A DNA stretch of 64,000 nt from Pseudo-nitzschia pungens. Lineage: Eukaryota; Bacillariophyta; Bacillariophyceae; Bacillariales; Bacillariaceae. The translations under genes were made by a program, and so were the position numbers. The stretch spans positions 2,170,001 to 2,234,000 of the forward strand of contig CM074768.1 in the NCBI GenBank assembly GCA_037355855.1, given 5' to 3'. Positions 45,855-57,443 of the stretch are shown here, piece by piece (position 1 is the first letter of the stretch; every line of letters begins with the position of its first letter). The notes below the pieces were generated by a model. The model saw nothing but the letters and a program-made list of their open reading frames with translations, ran no database searches and was not told the DNA's origin.

Positions 45855-47907
45855 ATGTCCGGAAAGAACAGCTATTCAACAGAAAGAGCCCGTCGCTCCG
45901 GTGAGGAGGAAGGGGTTGCTATTGCAAATGATCGCAATGCTTCGGACATTGTGGACCCCTTTTTGCTTATACCCAACATTGGCACAAACAGTAACAATGA
46001 TAACGCAGGAACCAATAGTGAAAGCCAGAACGCTATGGCGCAGCTGCAACAGCAACAGCAACAGCAACATCTATGTAATCCCCCGGAAGTGGATCGTATA
46101 GGTTTCGTTTCTTCCGCTTCCATGCCTATCTCGTGCATGGATGAAAATACCAAAAACTACGACCAGGAATCACATCATCAAAAGCGGCAACAGGAACGAT
46201 TCGAAGACGAATTTGCAGAAAAAAAGACGTTCGAATGCAACCAGTATATGAGCAGTTCCAACACCGGCAAAAATCCTTTCACAGAAAAACAAAGGAGTCT
46301 TCTCTTTCCAAACACCACTGCTGGGGAGCTGTTTGATGGTGAAGCGAATGGGGGAGAAGTCGAAGTGAGGTTGGGGGGTAGAGGCGAGGAGAACCCGGGT
46401 GTAGAGGCCAAGCAATGGGATGGTGATTTCTTCCCATTTTTGGCTTTGCAAGAAACGAATGAAAGTAAATTAGGCAATGACAGCATACCCGGTACTCCTC
46501 CATCTGTACCGGAAGACTTGATGAATCTGAGCTCGAATATCGAGGATGATGACGAGAAAGTCGAAGTAATTTACAATCCTTTTATTCAAGGCAACACAAA
46601 CATCAATGTAATTCAAGATACCAAATTCAACATTGGATTTCCAAAAGTTCCAAACAATTATAAAAACGATGATGAAGATCGAGATGCTGCCGAGAAATTC
46701 GATGCCAGTGGAAGTGATAGTAACTCCCTGGATGTTTTGGCAAACCCGGACGATGACGCCGAAGAATCACCGTTCCTATGGATGAACAGCAACCCGCAGA
46801 CCGCACCAATACCGGACGAGGTAGTCCTCGATGATGACCAACGAATGAACATGGAGGATGAGGTGCTGACGGGAGATGGCGAAGAGAGCAATCCAATCCA
46901 CCCACAACACAAACTGTTCCAACCACCTATCCTGTCTTCGTCGGGACTCCCGCGTCCCAGAAACATCCAGAGCGATGATCGCCAGACCACACCACAATCT
47001 TGGCAGACGCCGCGCTCGGCGAGGCCGAAGGGCATCCTTCGCAACATTAGTGGTGGATCGAAGCGGACGGCGAGAGCCGCGACGGAGAACGCCACTCCAC
47101 TAACACCGAGGTCCGCCCGGTCTTCCAAGTCGGAAAAATATTACTACTCGTACGAAGCCGATCCATCCGCTCCGCCCACGCCTGTCCCGCCATTCATAGT
47201 AGTCCATAACGCGGGATCGGCAGTAGTGAAAGTGAAGGCACAAAGTATCCCAGGTACGGCGGCACCCGACTTCCACGCGAACAATTTCTCTGAGGAGAAC
47301 GCAGAAAACAAAGACAAAACAAGACGTGGAAGCGGAAATGCTAAACAGAGAGCAATGAATTGGTGTCACGAATGGGGTAGGCCGGTAACAATCTCCCTCT
47401 CCTCAGCTGTGTTTGTGCTTGCCCTCGTAACAGTTGTTTCCAGTTTGATGGCAAGCCAAACAGAAGAGCAACCAATACCAGAGATTGGCGAAATAGATTT
47501 TTCCGAGCTCAGTCCTTTTCAAAGTCCGAGTGTCGCTCCTGCGATGGTCTTGCCAACTCTGTCCCCCACCAACAATCGGGATTCAGCCGACGTTGTCATG
47601 TTTCCCGTGTCGGAGCCAGATGGATACGAATTCAGCAACAACGACGACGACGAACTGGTTGTAGACGCAGTCGATGACGAGTACCAAGTTACCATCAACC
47701 CCATCTGGGAGGGAGTCGTAAAGCGGCCCTATGAAGAAACACAAAATCCGGCCATTCCAACGCCGACACAGCCTCCCCGAACCTTTCCTCCTACCTCTGC
47801 CACGGGAAACACACCCGTGCCAACCGCTGCTCCGAGCATGCTCCCGGAGGGATTTCCGGCTTTTGTTCCCACGAGCTTGCCGTTCTTCAATCCCCAAACA
47901 CCCGAAC
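45855..47907 (+). CDS. Large type II membrane protein, 3' end lost in gap 2
   Basis: An ATG-initiated frame of 684 codons up to the N run. Residues 1-500 are hydrophilic and disordered, with a poly-Gln tract (about 62-70), acidic stretches and Ser/Arg-rich words (TPRSARPKGILRNISGG). Residues 510-533 form one membrane helix (TISLSSAVFVLALVTVVSSL). The outer part is a Pro/Thr-rich stalk (PAIPTPTQPPRTFPPTS, PTAAPSMLPEGFPAF). The layout is that of the LRR protein at 40681: long cytosolic tail, one helix, stalk. The functional outer domain would lie in the gap. The Pro/Asn/Thr frame that appears after the gap is only a translation of the CCCCAA array, and its frame relation across 500 N is arbitrary. 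Confidence 0.8.
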
Positions 47908-48407
47908 NNNNNNNNNNNNNNNNNNNNNNNNNNNNNNNNNNNNNNNNNNNNNNNNNNNNNNNNNNNNNNNNNNNNNNNNNNNNNNNNNNNNNNNNNNNNN
48001 NNNNNNNNNNNNNNNNNNNNNNNNNNNNNNNNNNNNNNNNNNNNNNNNNNNNNNNNNNNNNNNNNNNNNNNNNNNNNNNNNNNNNNNNNNNNNNNNNNNN
48101 NNNNNNNNNNNNNNNNNNNNNNNNNNNNNNNNNNNNNNNNNNNNNNNNNNNNNNNNNNNNNNNNNNNNNNNNNNNNNNNNNNNNNNNNNNNNNNNNNNNN
48201 NNNNNNNNNNNNNNNNNNNNNNNNNNNNNNNNNNNNNNNNNNNNNNNNNNNNNNNNNNNNNNNNNNNNNNNNNNNNNNNNNNNNNNNNNNNNNNNNNNNN
48301 NNNNNNNNNNNNNNNNNNNNNNNNNNNNNNNNNNNNNNNNNNNNNNNNNNNNNNNNNNNNNNNNNNNNNNNNNNNNNNNNNNNNNNNNNNNNNNNNNNNN
48401 NNNNNNN
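47908..48407. other. Assembly gap 2 (500 N)
   Basis: Exactly 500 N; real length unknown. It replaces the outer domain of the 45855 gene and ends inside a CCCCAA array. Confidence 0.98.
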
Positions 48408-49032
48408 AACCCCAACACCCCAACAAACCCAACAACCCCAACCCCAACAACCCCAACCCCAACAACCCAACAACCCCAACCCCAACAACCCCAACCCCCA
48501 ACACCCCAACAACCCCAACCCCAACAACCCCAACCCCAACAACCCCAACAACCCCAACCCCAACAACCCCAACCCCCCCAACCCAACAACCCCAACCCCA
48601 ACAACCCCAACCCCAACCCCAACAACAACAACCCAACCCCAACAACAACAACCCCAACAACAACAAACCCCAACAACCCCAACAACCCCAACAACCCCAA
48701 CCCCAACAACAACAACCCCAACCCCAACAACCCCAACCCCAACAACCCCAACCCCAACAAAACCCCAACCCCAACAAACCCCAACCCCAACAACCCCAAC
48801 CCCAACAACCCCAACCCCAACCCCAACAACCCCAACCCCAACCCCAACAACCCCAACCCCAACAACAACAACCCCAACCCCAACCCCAACCCCAACAACC
48901 CCAACCCCAACAACCCCAACAACCCCAACAACCCCAACCCCAACAACAACAACCCCAACCCCAACAACCCCAACCCCAACAACCCCAACAACCCCAACCC
49001 CAACAACCCCAACCCCAACAACCCCAACCCCA
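48408..49032. repeat. CCCCAA/CAA array, first copy
   Basis: Irregular runs of CCCCAA and CAA (typical word ccccaaccccaacaa). Because periods are 6 and 9, every frame is open: PTTPTPT/NNPNPN on plus, GLGLLGLG/CWGWG on minus. The array reaches to the gap on the left and the 182-bp satellite on the right. Confidence 0.97.
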
Positions 49033-51437
49033 CTTAAAATGACACCATTTGTGAGCCCTGTGAGGCCACAAATCCAGTCTCAAAACCAAACTTTTGGGTT
49101 ATTTCAGAGCTTTTCAGCAGACACTTGACCCATCCAAGGCTCCTTGACAGACTCAACACCTAAAAATGTGTTCAAACAATGAGTTAGAAAAAGCCACACA
49201 ACCCGCCAAAATCACTTAAAATGACACCATTTGTGAGCCCTGTGAGGACACAAATCCAATCTCAAAACCAAACTTTTGGGTTATTTCAGAGCTTTTCAGC
49301 AGACACTTGACCCATCCAAGGCTCCTTGACAGACTCAACACCTAAAAATGTGTTCAAACAATGAGTTAGAAAAAGTCACACAACCCGCCAAAATCACTTA
49401 AAATGACACCATTTGTGAGCCCTGTGAGGCCACAAATCCAGTCTCAAAACCAAACTTTTGGGTTATTTCAGAGCTTTTCAGCAGACACTTGACCCATCCA
49501 AGGCTCCTTGACAGACTCAACACCTAAAAATGTGTTCAAACAATGAGTTAGAAAAAGCCACACAACCCGCCAGAATCAGAGAAAATGACACCATTTGTGA
49601 TCCCTGTGAGGCCACAAATCCAGTCTCAAAACCAAACTTTTGGGTTATTTCAGAGCTTTTCAGCAGACACTTGACCCATCCAAGGCTCCTTGACAGACTC
49701 AACACCTAAAAATGTGTTCAAACAATGAGTTAGAAAAAGTCACACAACCCGCCAGAATCAGAGAAAATGACACCATTTGTGAGCCCTGTGAGGACACAAA
49801 TCCAGTCTCAAAACCAAACTTTTGGGTTATTTCAGAGCTTTTCAGCAGACACTTGACCCATCCAAGGCTCCTTGACAGACTCAACACCTAAAAATGTGTT
49901 CAAACAATGAGTTAGAAAAAGCCACACAACCCGCCAAAATCACTTAAAATGACACCATTTGTGAGCCCTGTGAGGCCACAAATCCAGTCTCAAAACCAAA
50001 CTTTTGGGTTATTTCAGAGCTTTTCAGCAGACACTTGACCCATCCAAGGCTCCTTGACAGACTCAACACCTAAAAATGTGTTCAAACAATGAGTTAGAAA
50101 AAGCCACACAACCCGCCAAAATCACTTAAAATGACACCATTTGTGAGCCCTGTGAGGACACAAATCCAATCTCAAAACCAAACTTTTGGGTTATTTCAGA
50201 GCTTTTCAGCAGACACTTGACCCATCCAAGGCTCCTTGACAGACTCAACACCTAAAAATGTGTTCAAACAATGAGTTAGAAAAAGTCACACAACCCGCCA
50301 GAATCAGAGAAAATGACACCATTTGTGAGCCCTGTGAGGCCACAAATCCAGTCTCAAAACCAAACTTTTGGGTTATTTCAGAGCTTTTCAGCAGACACTT
50401 GACCCATCCAAGGCTCCTTGACAGACTCAACACCTAAAAATGTGTTCAAACAATGAGTTAGAAAAAGCCACACAACCCGCCAGAATCACTTAAAATGACA
50501 CCATTTGTGAGCCCTGTGAGGCCACAAATCCAGTCTCAAAACCAAACTTTTGGGTTATTTCAGAGCTTTTCAGCAGACACTTGACCCATCCAAGGCTCCT
50601 TGACAGACTCAACACCTAAAAATGTGTTCAAACAATGAGTTAGAAAAAGTCACACAACCCGCCAAAATACTTAAAATGACACCATTTGTGAGCCCTGTGA
50701 GGCCACAAATCCAATCTCAAAACCAAACTTTTGGGTTATTTCAGAGCTTTTCAGCAGACACTTGACCCATCCAAGGCTCCTTGACAGACTCAACACCTAA
50801 AAATGTGTTCAAACAATGAGTTAGAAAAAGTCACACAACCCGCCAAAATCACTTAAAATGACACCATTTGTAAGTCCTGTGAGGCCACAAATCCAATCTC
50901 AAAACCAAACTTTTGGGTTATTTCAGAGCTTTTCAGCAGACACTTGACCCATCCAAGGCTCCTTGACAGACTCAACACCTAAAAATGTGTTCAAACAATG
51001 AGTTAGAAAAAGCCACACAACCCGCCAGAATCACTTAAAATGACACCATTTGTGAGCCCTGTGAGGCCACAAATCCAATCTCAAAACCAAACTTTTGGGT
51101 TATTTCAGAGCTTTTCAGCAGACACTTGACCCATCCAAGGCTCCTTGACAGACTCAACACCTAAAAATGTGTTCAAACAATGAGTTAGAAAAAGTCACAC
51201 AACCCGCCAAAATCACTTAAAATGACACCATTTGTGAGCCGTGTGAGGCCACAAATCCAATCTCAAAACCAAACTTTTGGGTTATTTCAGAGCTTTTCAG
51301 CAGACACTTGACCCATCCAAGGCTCCTTGACAGACTCAACACCTAAAAATGTGTTCAAACAATGAGTTAGAAAAAGCCACACAACCCGCCAGAATCACTT
51401 AAAATGACACCATTTGTGAGCCGTGTGAGGCCACAAA
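49031..51437. repeat. 182-bp satellite, ~13 units
   Basis: The word aaaatgacaccatttgtgag recurs every 182 bp from 49036 to 51401 (one unit is 181). Units are near-identical, with two junction variants, cacttaaaatg and cagagaaaatg, and a ccctgtgaggcc/ccctgtgaggac switch. A 62-aa minus frame recurs in some units only and is not conserved as coding. Confidence 0.97.
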
Positions 51438-51778
51438 GCTTAGCATTTCAGCAATAAACCTATCATTTTGCAAAATCACCAAAGCTTAGCATTTGGTTGA
51501 GCAATAAGGCAAGCATTTAGCTCAGTAACAAACCAAGCTTTGCATGAAGCCCATATTTTGGCTAAGCAACAAAACTGGGGATTGGGTTCAGCAACAAGCC
51601 TAGCATTTTTGCTGAGCAACAAGCCTAGCATTCTGCTGAGCAACAGGCCTAGGATTTTGGTCAGCAACAAGCCTAGCATTTTTGCTTAGCAACAAGCCTA
51701 GCATTTTACACATCAGCAAAAGCCTAGCATTTTTGCTAAGCAACAAGGCTAGCATTTTGCTGGGCAACAAGCACAGAA
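51438..51778. repeat. ~28-bp minisatellite (CAACAAGCCTAGCATTTT)
   Basis: About a dozen diverged units around caacaagcctagcattttt and gctgag. It separates the 182-bp satellite from the orphan gene. Confidence 0.85.
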
Positions 51779-51873
51779 TCTTTGGTGATCAACCAGCTGA
51801 AGCATCTTGCGTAACACTTTGATAATTGCTTACAAACACAGTTTAACATCTATTCAAAATAAAAAGATAAGAT

Positions 51874-53826
51874 TCACTCGCCATCGCTGCTGTTTTCTGA
51901 CTCATGAGCATCGTACTGTCTCAACTGATCAGGAGTCTTCAACATCACAGCTTGCTCCCAATCGTCGCCTTCAGCATACAAGAGGTAAATTGCGAGGTCC
52001 CGTTCCGTGGTGCCAGTCTTAAATGTGCCTCCACTTTTGGTGCAAAGGCGGAGCTTTCCACGGTAGTTGTAGAATCTGACGCGTCTCAAGATATCAAGAA
52101 GGGTTTGTTCTCTGACGTCCTCCTCATTTTCCAGCTGTTCGTCATCGACCTGTTCCTCTTCAACACTACCAAGCTCGGTGTGGCCTTGTGCTGCTTCTTC
52201 TAAATTTGTCATGAAGTCTCCAACCTGTTCGTAGTCTGCGAGAAACTGTCGACGACTTTCCCTTGCCGCATCAGCAGCCTCTCTGATTTCTTGCTCCTGT
52301 GCTTCGTTGAGTCCACGCTCAATGGCCAGACGCAGTGCCATGTGGTGAGCCGTTTCGAAAACACGGGCTCCGAGTGTTGGGTGGTTAGTGAGGCGGATTG
52401 TTTCGTAATTCCCATTGGGATCCAGTCGAGTGGTACGATACTTGAAGTTAACAGCAGAAAAAACATGAATGTCGATCACAAACGGACTGTACCGGTAATT
52501 TGCATTGTGAAATTTTCTGTTTGCAAAAAACTTGCTCCACTTTTTAGTTGAAGGAATGGAGATATCGTCATCTCGCTGACGACGAGTTGAATGATGCAAA
52601 CCACCAATCTTGAGATTGAAAACCTTGAACCGATTGACCTCATCCTTATGATTCTTGATCAAAAGGGGGGTATCGGTAATGTAAATGCCAAGAGAATTCA
52701 TCAACTCCATGTAGGCAACTCGCTTTAACGGAGTTAGCTTGTTTGATGCTCTTTCACCTTTGAAAAACGGTAGACACTGAGCAAAAAGGGCTTCGTGCAT
52801 TGCAAACATAACAGATTGCGGCACTTCCATCACAATAGTGGAAGCCTTGACTCGTTTGTGGATAAGAAATGCTTGGCGGACGGCATCGTACAATCCTGCT
52901 TCTCGACTGGATTCCTCAACTTTAATTCTGTATTCGTAGCGGAGCATTCCACATGTACATGGATTTTCCTTGTAAGCTTGGAGAATATTCCCCATGTAGT
53001 GACGTGAATTCTTGAACGAGGCAAAGTTCTTGGGAATCCAAACAGATGTGGATCTCTGAATTCCTTTCCAGATGTGAGCACTCTTGTTGTAAATACGAAT
53101 AAGCTCGCACCTGTGTGATTCATGGTGGGATGTTAAAGTAGCCTTGATGCCACCAAATTGGTTGACAGGAATGTCAGCTTGGTAGTTTCTAAACAATGGA
53201 TAAACGTAATCATGAAAACGAGGAAAATTCTTTTTCCAGTGCACCAGCAATGGTGAAACAATGGGAAAGCAAGGCTCAACAGGCTTTGTGGGAGTTTCTT
53301 CAATTCCGACATCAATCTTCACCGTAATGTCATCACCAAACCGGTCTTTGATTGACATCAACGATTCAAAGCCATAAACAGTGGCTTTCATCCCATACTG
53401 TTCGACAATAATCTCGTCCACCTCAGCATGAGTAAGTACGGACATTAGATCATACGATGAGAGACGTTTTGGGGGAGTATCGAACAGAAATTTTGGAGAT
53501 CGTGCATGCTTCATTGGATGACCATAGTGGTTGCGAATGGCTTGACAGATATCGCTCTTGTATCGGCGCTTGACAGAAACATAATAGGGTCCATGTGCAA
53601 CCAAACACCAAAAAGATCGGGGCTTGTATGACGGAACAGTCTTCCCAATGTCCCAGTGAGACTTTGTGATGAGTTGGAGTACGGAGAATCGTTGAGTCTG
53701 AAAGAAAACATAGTCAATGTCAATGTAATCATTGCAGAACTCATACCAGTCATCATCATCCGAGTTGTGGTGAGGAGGGTTTATCTTGGGTACCTTTTCC
53801 TGAACATTGGTTGGGTTGATTGGCAT
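51874..53826 (-). CDS. Orphan 650-aa protein between satellite arrays
   Basis: A single uninterrupted frame. The first in-frame ATG is at 53826 (MPINPTNVQEKVP); the frame stays open a little further up without an ATG. No signal peptide or membrane helix. Visible: an acidic start (SDDDDWYEF); a region rich in aromatic and basic residues (SFWCLVAHGPYYVSVKRRY, LVHWKKNFPRFHDYVYPL); SHHESHRCELIRIYNKSAHIW; CTCGMLRYEYRIKVEE; a helical Glu/Arg-rich region (LNEAQEQEIREAADAARESR); and an acidic C-terminus. I do not recognise the family. The LRYEYRIKVEE word loosely recalls strand motifs of replication-initiator or nucleic-acid enzymes, too weak to name one. An intact frame in a satellite block suggests selection or recent arrival, for example a mobile-element protein. 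Function unknown. Confidence 0.78.
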   Translation of the reverse strand: MPINPTNVQEKVPKINPPHHNSDDDDWYEFCNDYIDIDYVFFQTQRFSVLQLITKSHWDIGKTVPSYKPRSFWCLVAHGPYYVSVKRRYKSDICQAIRNHYGHPMKHARSPKFLFDTPPKRLSSYDLMSVLTHAEVDEIIVEQYGMKATVYGFESLMSIKDRFGDDITVKIDVGIEETPTKPVEPCFPIVSPLLVHWKKNFPRFHDYVYPLFRNYQADIPVNQFGGIKATLTSHHESHRCELIRIYNKSAHIWKGIQRSTSVWIPKNFASFKNSRHYMGNILQAYKENPCTCGMLRYEYRIKVEESSREAGLYDAVRQAFLIHKRVKASTIVMEVPQSVMFAMHEALFAQCLPFFKGERASNKLTPLKRVAYMELMNSLGIYITDTPLLIKNHKDEVNRFKVFNLKIGGLHHSTRRQRDDDISIPSTKKWSKFFANRKFHNANYRYSPFVIDIHVFSAVNFKYRTTRLDPNGNYETIRLTNHPTLGARVFETAHHMALRLAIERGLNEAQEQEIREAADAARESRRQFLADYEQVGDFMTNLEEAAQGHTELGSVEEEQVDDEQLENEEDVREQTLLDILRRVRFYNYRGKLRLCTKSGGTFKTGTTERDLAIYLLYAEGDDWEQAVMLKTPDQLRQYDAHESENSSDGE

Positions 53827-54024
53827 GATTGGTGTTGGTGGTAAAAATTCTGGTGTTTTTTTGCTGGGTTTTGGTTTTCCAGATTTTGAAAATTGTGAGA
53901 AGAAAAAAGTGTGAGACAAAAACCATTTTTTTTTTCATTTCGTGCGTGAGGACCTTTGTACAAGGGTTCACAAAAAAAAAGATTTTATTCAACCGCGAAC
54001 TGAAAGATTTCGTTCGAACGAAAA

Positions 54025-54165
54025 TTCGAAAATCCGGGTTCCTATTGCTGCTTCTTACGTACGTACTATTTGTAATTTCGAAAATCCGGGTTCCTATTGC
54101 TGCTTCGTACGTACGTACTATTTGTAATTTCGAAAATCCGGGTTCCTATTGCTGCTTCGTACGTA
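54025..54165. repeat. 52-bp tandem triplicate upstream of the orphan gene
   Basis: The word ttcgaaaatccgggttccta starts at 54025, 54077 and 54129, and each unit ends in cgtacgtacgtac-type palindromes. It lies about 200-340 bp before the orphan gene's ATG and may be part of its promoter. Confidence 0.9.
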
Positions 54166-54174
54166 CACCGAGGC

Positions 54175-56437
54175 AATTTTGAGACATGTGTGGTGTGGGA
54201 CTAAAACCCTGTAGTTTTGAGACATGTGTGGTATGTGACCCGAACCCTGTAAATTTGAAACATGTGTGGTATGGGACTCGAACCCGATAATTTTTAGACC
54301 TGTGTGGCATGTGACTCGAACCCTGTAATTTTGAGACATGTGTGGTGTGTGACCCGAACCCTGTAATTTTGAGACATGTGTGGTGTGGGACCGAAACCCG
54401 ATAATTTTGAGACATGTGTGCTGTGGGACCGAAACCCGATAATTTTGAGACCTGTGTGGTATGGGACTCCAACCCTGTAATTTTGAGACCTGTGTGGTGT
54501 GGGACCGAAACCCGATAATTTTGAGACATGTGTGGTATGGGACTCGAACCATGTAATTTTGAGACCTGTGTGGTGTGTGACCCGAACCCGATAATTTTGA
54601 GAACTGTGTGGTGTGTGACCCGAACCCTGTAATTTTGAGACCTGTGTGGTGTGTGACCCGAACCCTGTAATTTTGAGACCTGTGTGGCGTGGGACCGAAA
54701 CCCGATAATTTTGAGACATGTGTGGTATGGGACTCGAACCCTGTAATTTTGAGACCGGCGTGGTGTGTGACCGAAACCGGATAATTTTTGAGACCGGTAT
54801 GGTGTGGGACCCGAACCTTATATTTTTGAGACCGGTGTGGTGTGGGACCGAAACCCGATAATTTTGACACATGTGTGGTATGGGACCGAAACCCTACAGT
54901 TTTTGAGACCGGTATGGTGTGGAACCGAAACCCGTTATTTTTGAAGCCGGTATGGTGTGGGACCGAAACCGGATAAATTTGAGACACATGTGGTATGGGA
55001 CCGAAACCCGATAATTTTGACACATGTGTGGTATGGGACCGAAACCCTACAGTTTTTGAGACCGGTATGGTGTGGAACCAAAACCCGATAATTTTGAGAC
55101 ACATGTGGTATGGGACCGAAACCCGATAATTTTGACACATGTGTGGTATGGGACCGAAACCCTACAGTTTTTGAGACCGGTATGGTGTGGAACCGAAACG
55201 CGATAATTTTGAGACACATGTGGTATGGGACCGAAACCCGATAATTTTGATACAGGTGTGGTATGGGACCGAAACCCTACAGTTTTGAGACCGGTATGGT
55301 GTGGGACCGAAACCCGATAATTTTGAGACCCATGTGGTATGGGACCGAAACCCGATAATTTTGACACATGTATGGTATGTGACCGAAACCCTAGAGTTTT
55401 GAGATCGGTACCGGTACGTATGGTGTGGAACCAAAACCCGATAATTTTGAGACGCATGTGGTATGGGACCGAAACCCGATAATTTTGAGACCGGTGTGGT
55501 ATGTGACCCGAACCCTATAGTTTTGAGACCCATGTGGTGTGGGACCGAAACCCGATAATTTTGAGACATGTGTGGTATGTGACCCTAACCCTACAGTCTT
55601 GAGACCGGTGTGGTGTGGGACCGAAACCCGATAATTTTGAGACCGGTGTGGTGTGGGACCCTAACTCTATATTTTTGAGACCGGTGTGGTGTGGGACCGA
55701 AACCCGATAATTTTGAGACATGTGTGGTATGTGACCCTAACCCTACAGTCTTGAGACCGGTGTGGTGTGGGACCGAAACCCGATAATTTTGAGACCGGTG
55801 TGGTGTGGGACCCTAACTCTATATTTTTGAGACCGGTGTGGTGTGGGACCGAAACCCGATAATTTTGAGACATGTGTGGTATGTGACCCTAACCCTACAG
55901 TTTTGAGACCGGTGTGGTGTGGGACCGAAACCCGATAATTTTGAGACATGTGTGGTGTGGGACCGAAACCCGATAATTTTGAGACATGTGTGGTATGTGA
56001 CCCTAACCCTACAGTTTTGAGACCGGTGTGGTGTGGGACCGAAACCCGATAATTTTGAGACATGTGTGGTGTGGGACCGAAACCCGATAATTTTGAGACA
56101 TGTGTGGTGTGTGACCCTAACCCTACAGTTTTGAGACAGGTGTGGTGTGGGACCGAAACCCGATATTTTTGAGACCGGTGTGATGTGGGACCGAAACCCG
56201 ATAATTTTGAGACATGTGTGGTGTGTGACCCTAACCCTACAGTTTTGAGACAGGTGTGGTGTGGGACCGAAACCCGATATTTTTGAGACCGGTGTGATGT
56301 GGGACCGAAACCCGATAATTTTGAGACATGCATGGTGTGGGACTGAATAATTTTGAGACCTTTGTGGTGCGGGACTGAATAATTTTTCGATCGGTGTGGT
56401 GCGGGACTAAAAAATTTTTCGACTTAGTGTGGGGCCG
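54175..56437. repeat. 38-bp satellite, about 60 units
   Basis: Unit aattttgagacatgtgtggt followed by gtgggaccgaaacccgat, with frequent variants. At about 55515-56340 four-unit (152-bp) super-repeats are visible. The minus strand lacks stops in all frames, giving frames up to 340 aa (SQNYRVSVPHHTGLK-type). The last ~100 bp degenerate. Confidence 0.95.
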
Positions 56438-56900
56438 AAAACCCAAGGGATAAGGTTATTCCCCCCCCAGCAGCCTACTGCAACCAACCCTACTTTTTTT
56501 TCACTAAGTCATTTTCAAAATTTTTTTTGACTCAAACTCAACACATTTGGGGTCTAGATGCCAAGTTTGCTGAAGATATGTAAAAAAAAAAAAAAAATTT
56601 TACCAAAAATTTTTAGGTCCAGCGGAGATATTTTCAAAAATATTTTTTGGTCAAACCCAGCATATTTGGGTTGTAGACGCCATGTTTGCTCAAGATATTT
56701 CAAAAAAAAAAATTTGAAAAAATTTCACCCGCTAGCATTTTATATGGGGACCAAAAAAATTTTCTCTAAGTTTTTGCTGTTTTTTTTGACCCATTTTTTT
56801 AAGTGTCCAAGGCTACTCCCGGGTCCAGGTGGGGCTAGAGAGTAGCAAAAAGGTCTGAACGGACCTAAAAGTCCATTTTAAACGCTAGGAAAAGACTACT
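56438..56900. other. AT-rich spacer with an imperfect ~125-bp duplication
   Basis: Two related segments (about 56511-56635 and 56636-56740) each contain the cca(a/t)gtttgctgaagatat word followed by an A-run. No gene. Confidence 0.55.
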
Positions 56901-57443
56901 AACAACCCCAACAACCCCAACCCCAACAACCCCAACAACCCCAACCCCAACCCCAACCCCAACAACCCCAACCCCAACAACAACCAACCCCAACAACCCC
57001 AACCCCAACAACCCCAACCCCAACAACAAACCCCAACAACCCCAACAACCCCAACCCCAACAACCCCAACAACCCCAACCCCAACAACCCCAACCCCAAC
57101 AACAACAACCCCAACCCCAACAACCCCAACCCCAACAACCCAACCCCAACAACCCCAACAACCCCAACCCCAACCCACAACCCCAACCCCAACAACCCCA
57201 ACCCCAACAACCCCAACCCCAACCCCAACAACCCCAACCCCAACCCCAACAACCCCAACCCCAACAACCCCAACAACCCCAACCCCAACCCCAACAACCC
57301 CAACCCCAACAACCCCAACCCCAACCCCAACAACAACCAACCCCAACAACCCCAACCCCAACAACCCCAACCAACCCCAACCCCAACAACCCCAACCCCA
57401 ACAAACAACCCCAACCCCAACAAACAACAACCCCAACCCCAAC
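56901..57443. repeat. CCCCAA/CAA array, second copy
   Basis: Same composition and orientation as 48408-49032. Its right end replaces the last ~10 bp of an LRR exon, whose homology starts at 57444. Confidence 0.95.

Noticed and set aside
47729..49033. Gly/Leu/Trp-rich minus-strand and Pro/Asn-rich plus-strand frames across gap 2
   Set aside because: They translate CCCCAA/CAA repeats and 500 N of unknown real length; frame continuity across the gap is meaningless.
54118..55140. 340-aa minus-strand frame (SQNYRVSVPHHTGLK repeats) as a repeat protein
   Set aside because: It is the translation of the 38-bp satellite; all three frames are open and frames rotate between units, as expected for a stop-free short repeat.
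55860..56235. CCCTAACCCTA words resembling telomere repeat
   Set aside because: They are point variants within 38-bp satellite units, not runs of the telomere hexamer.
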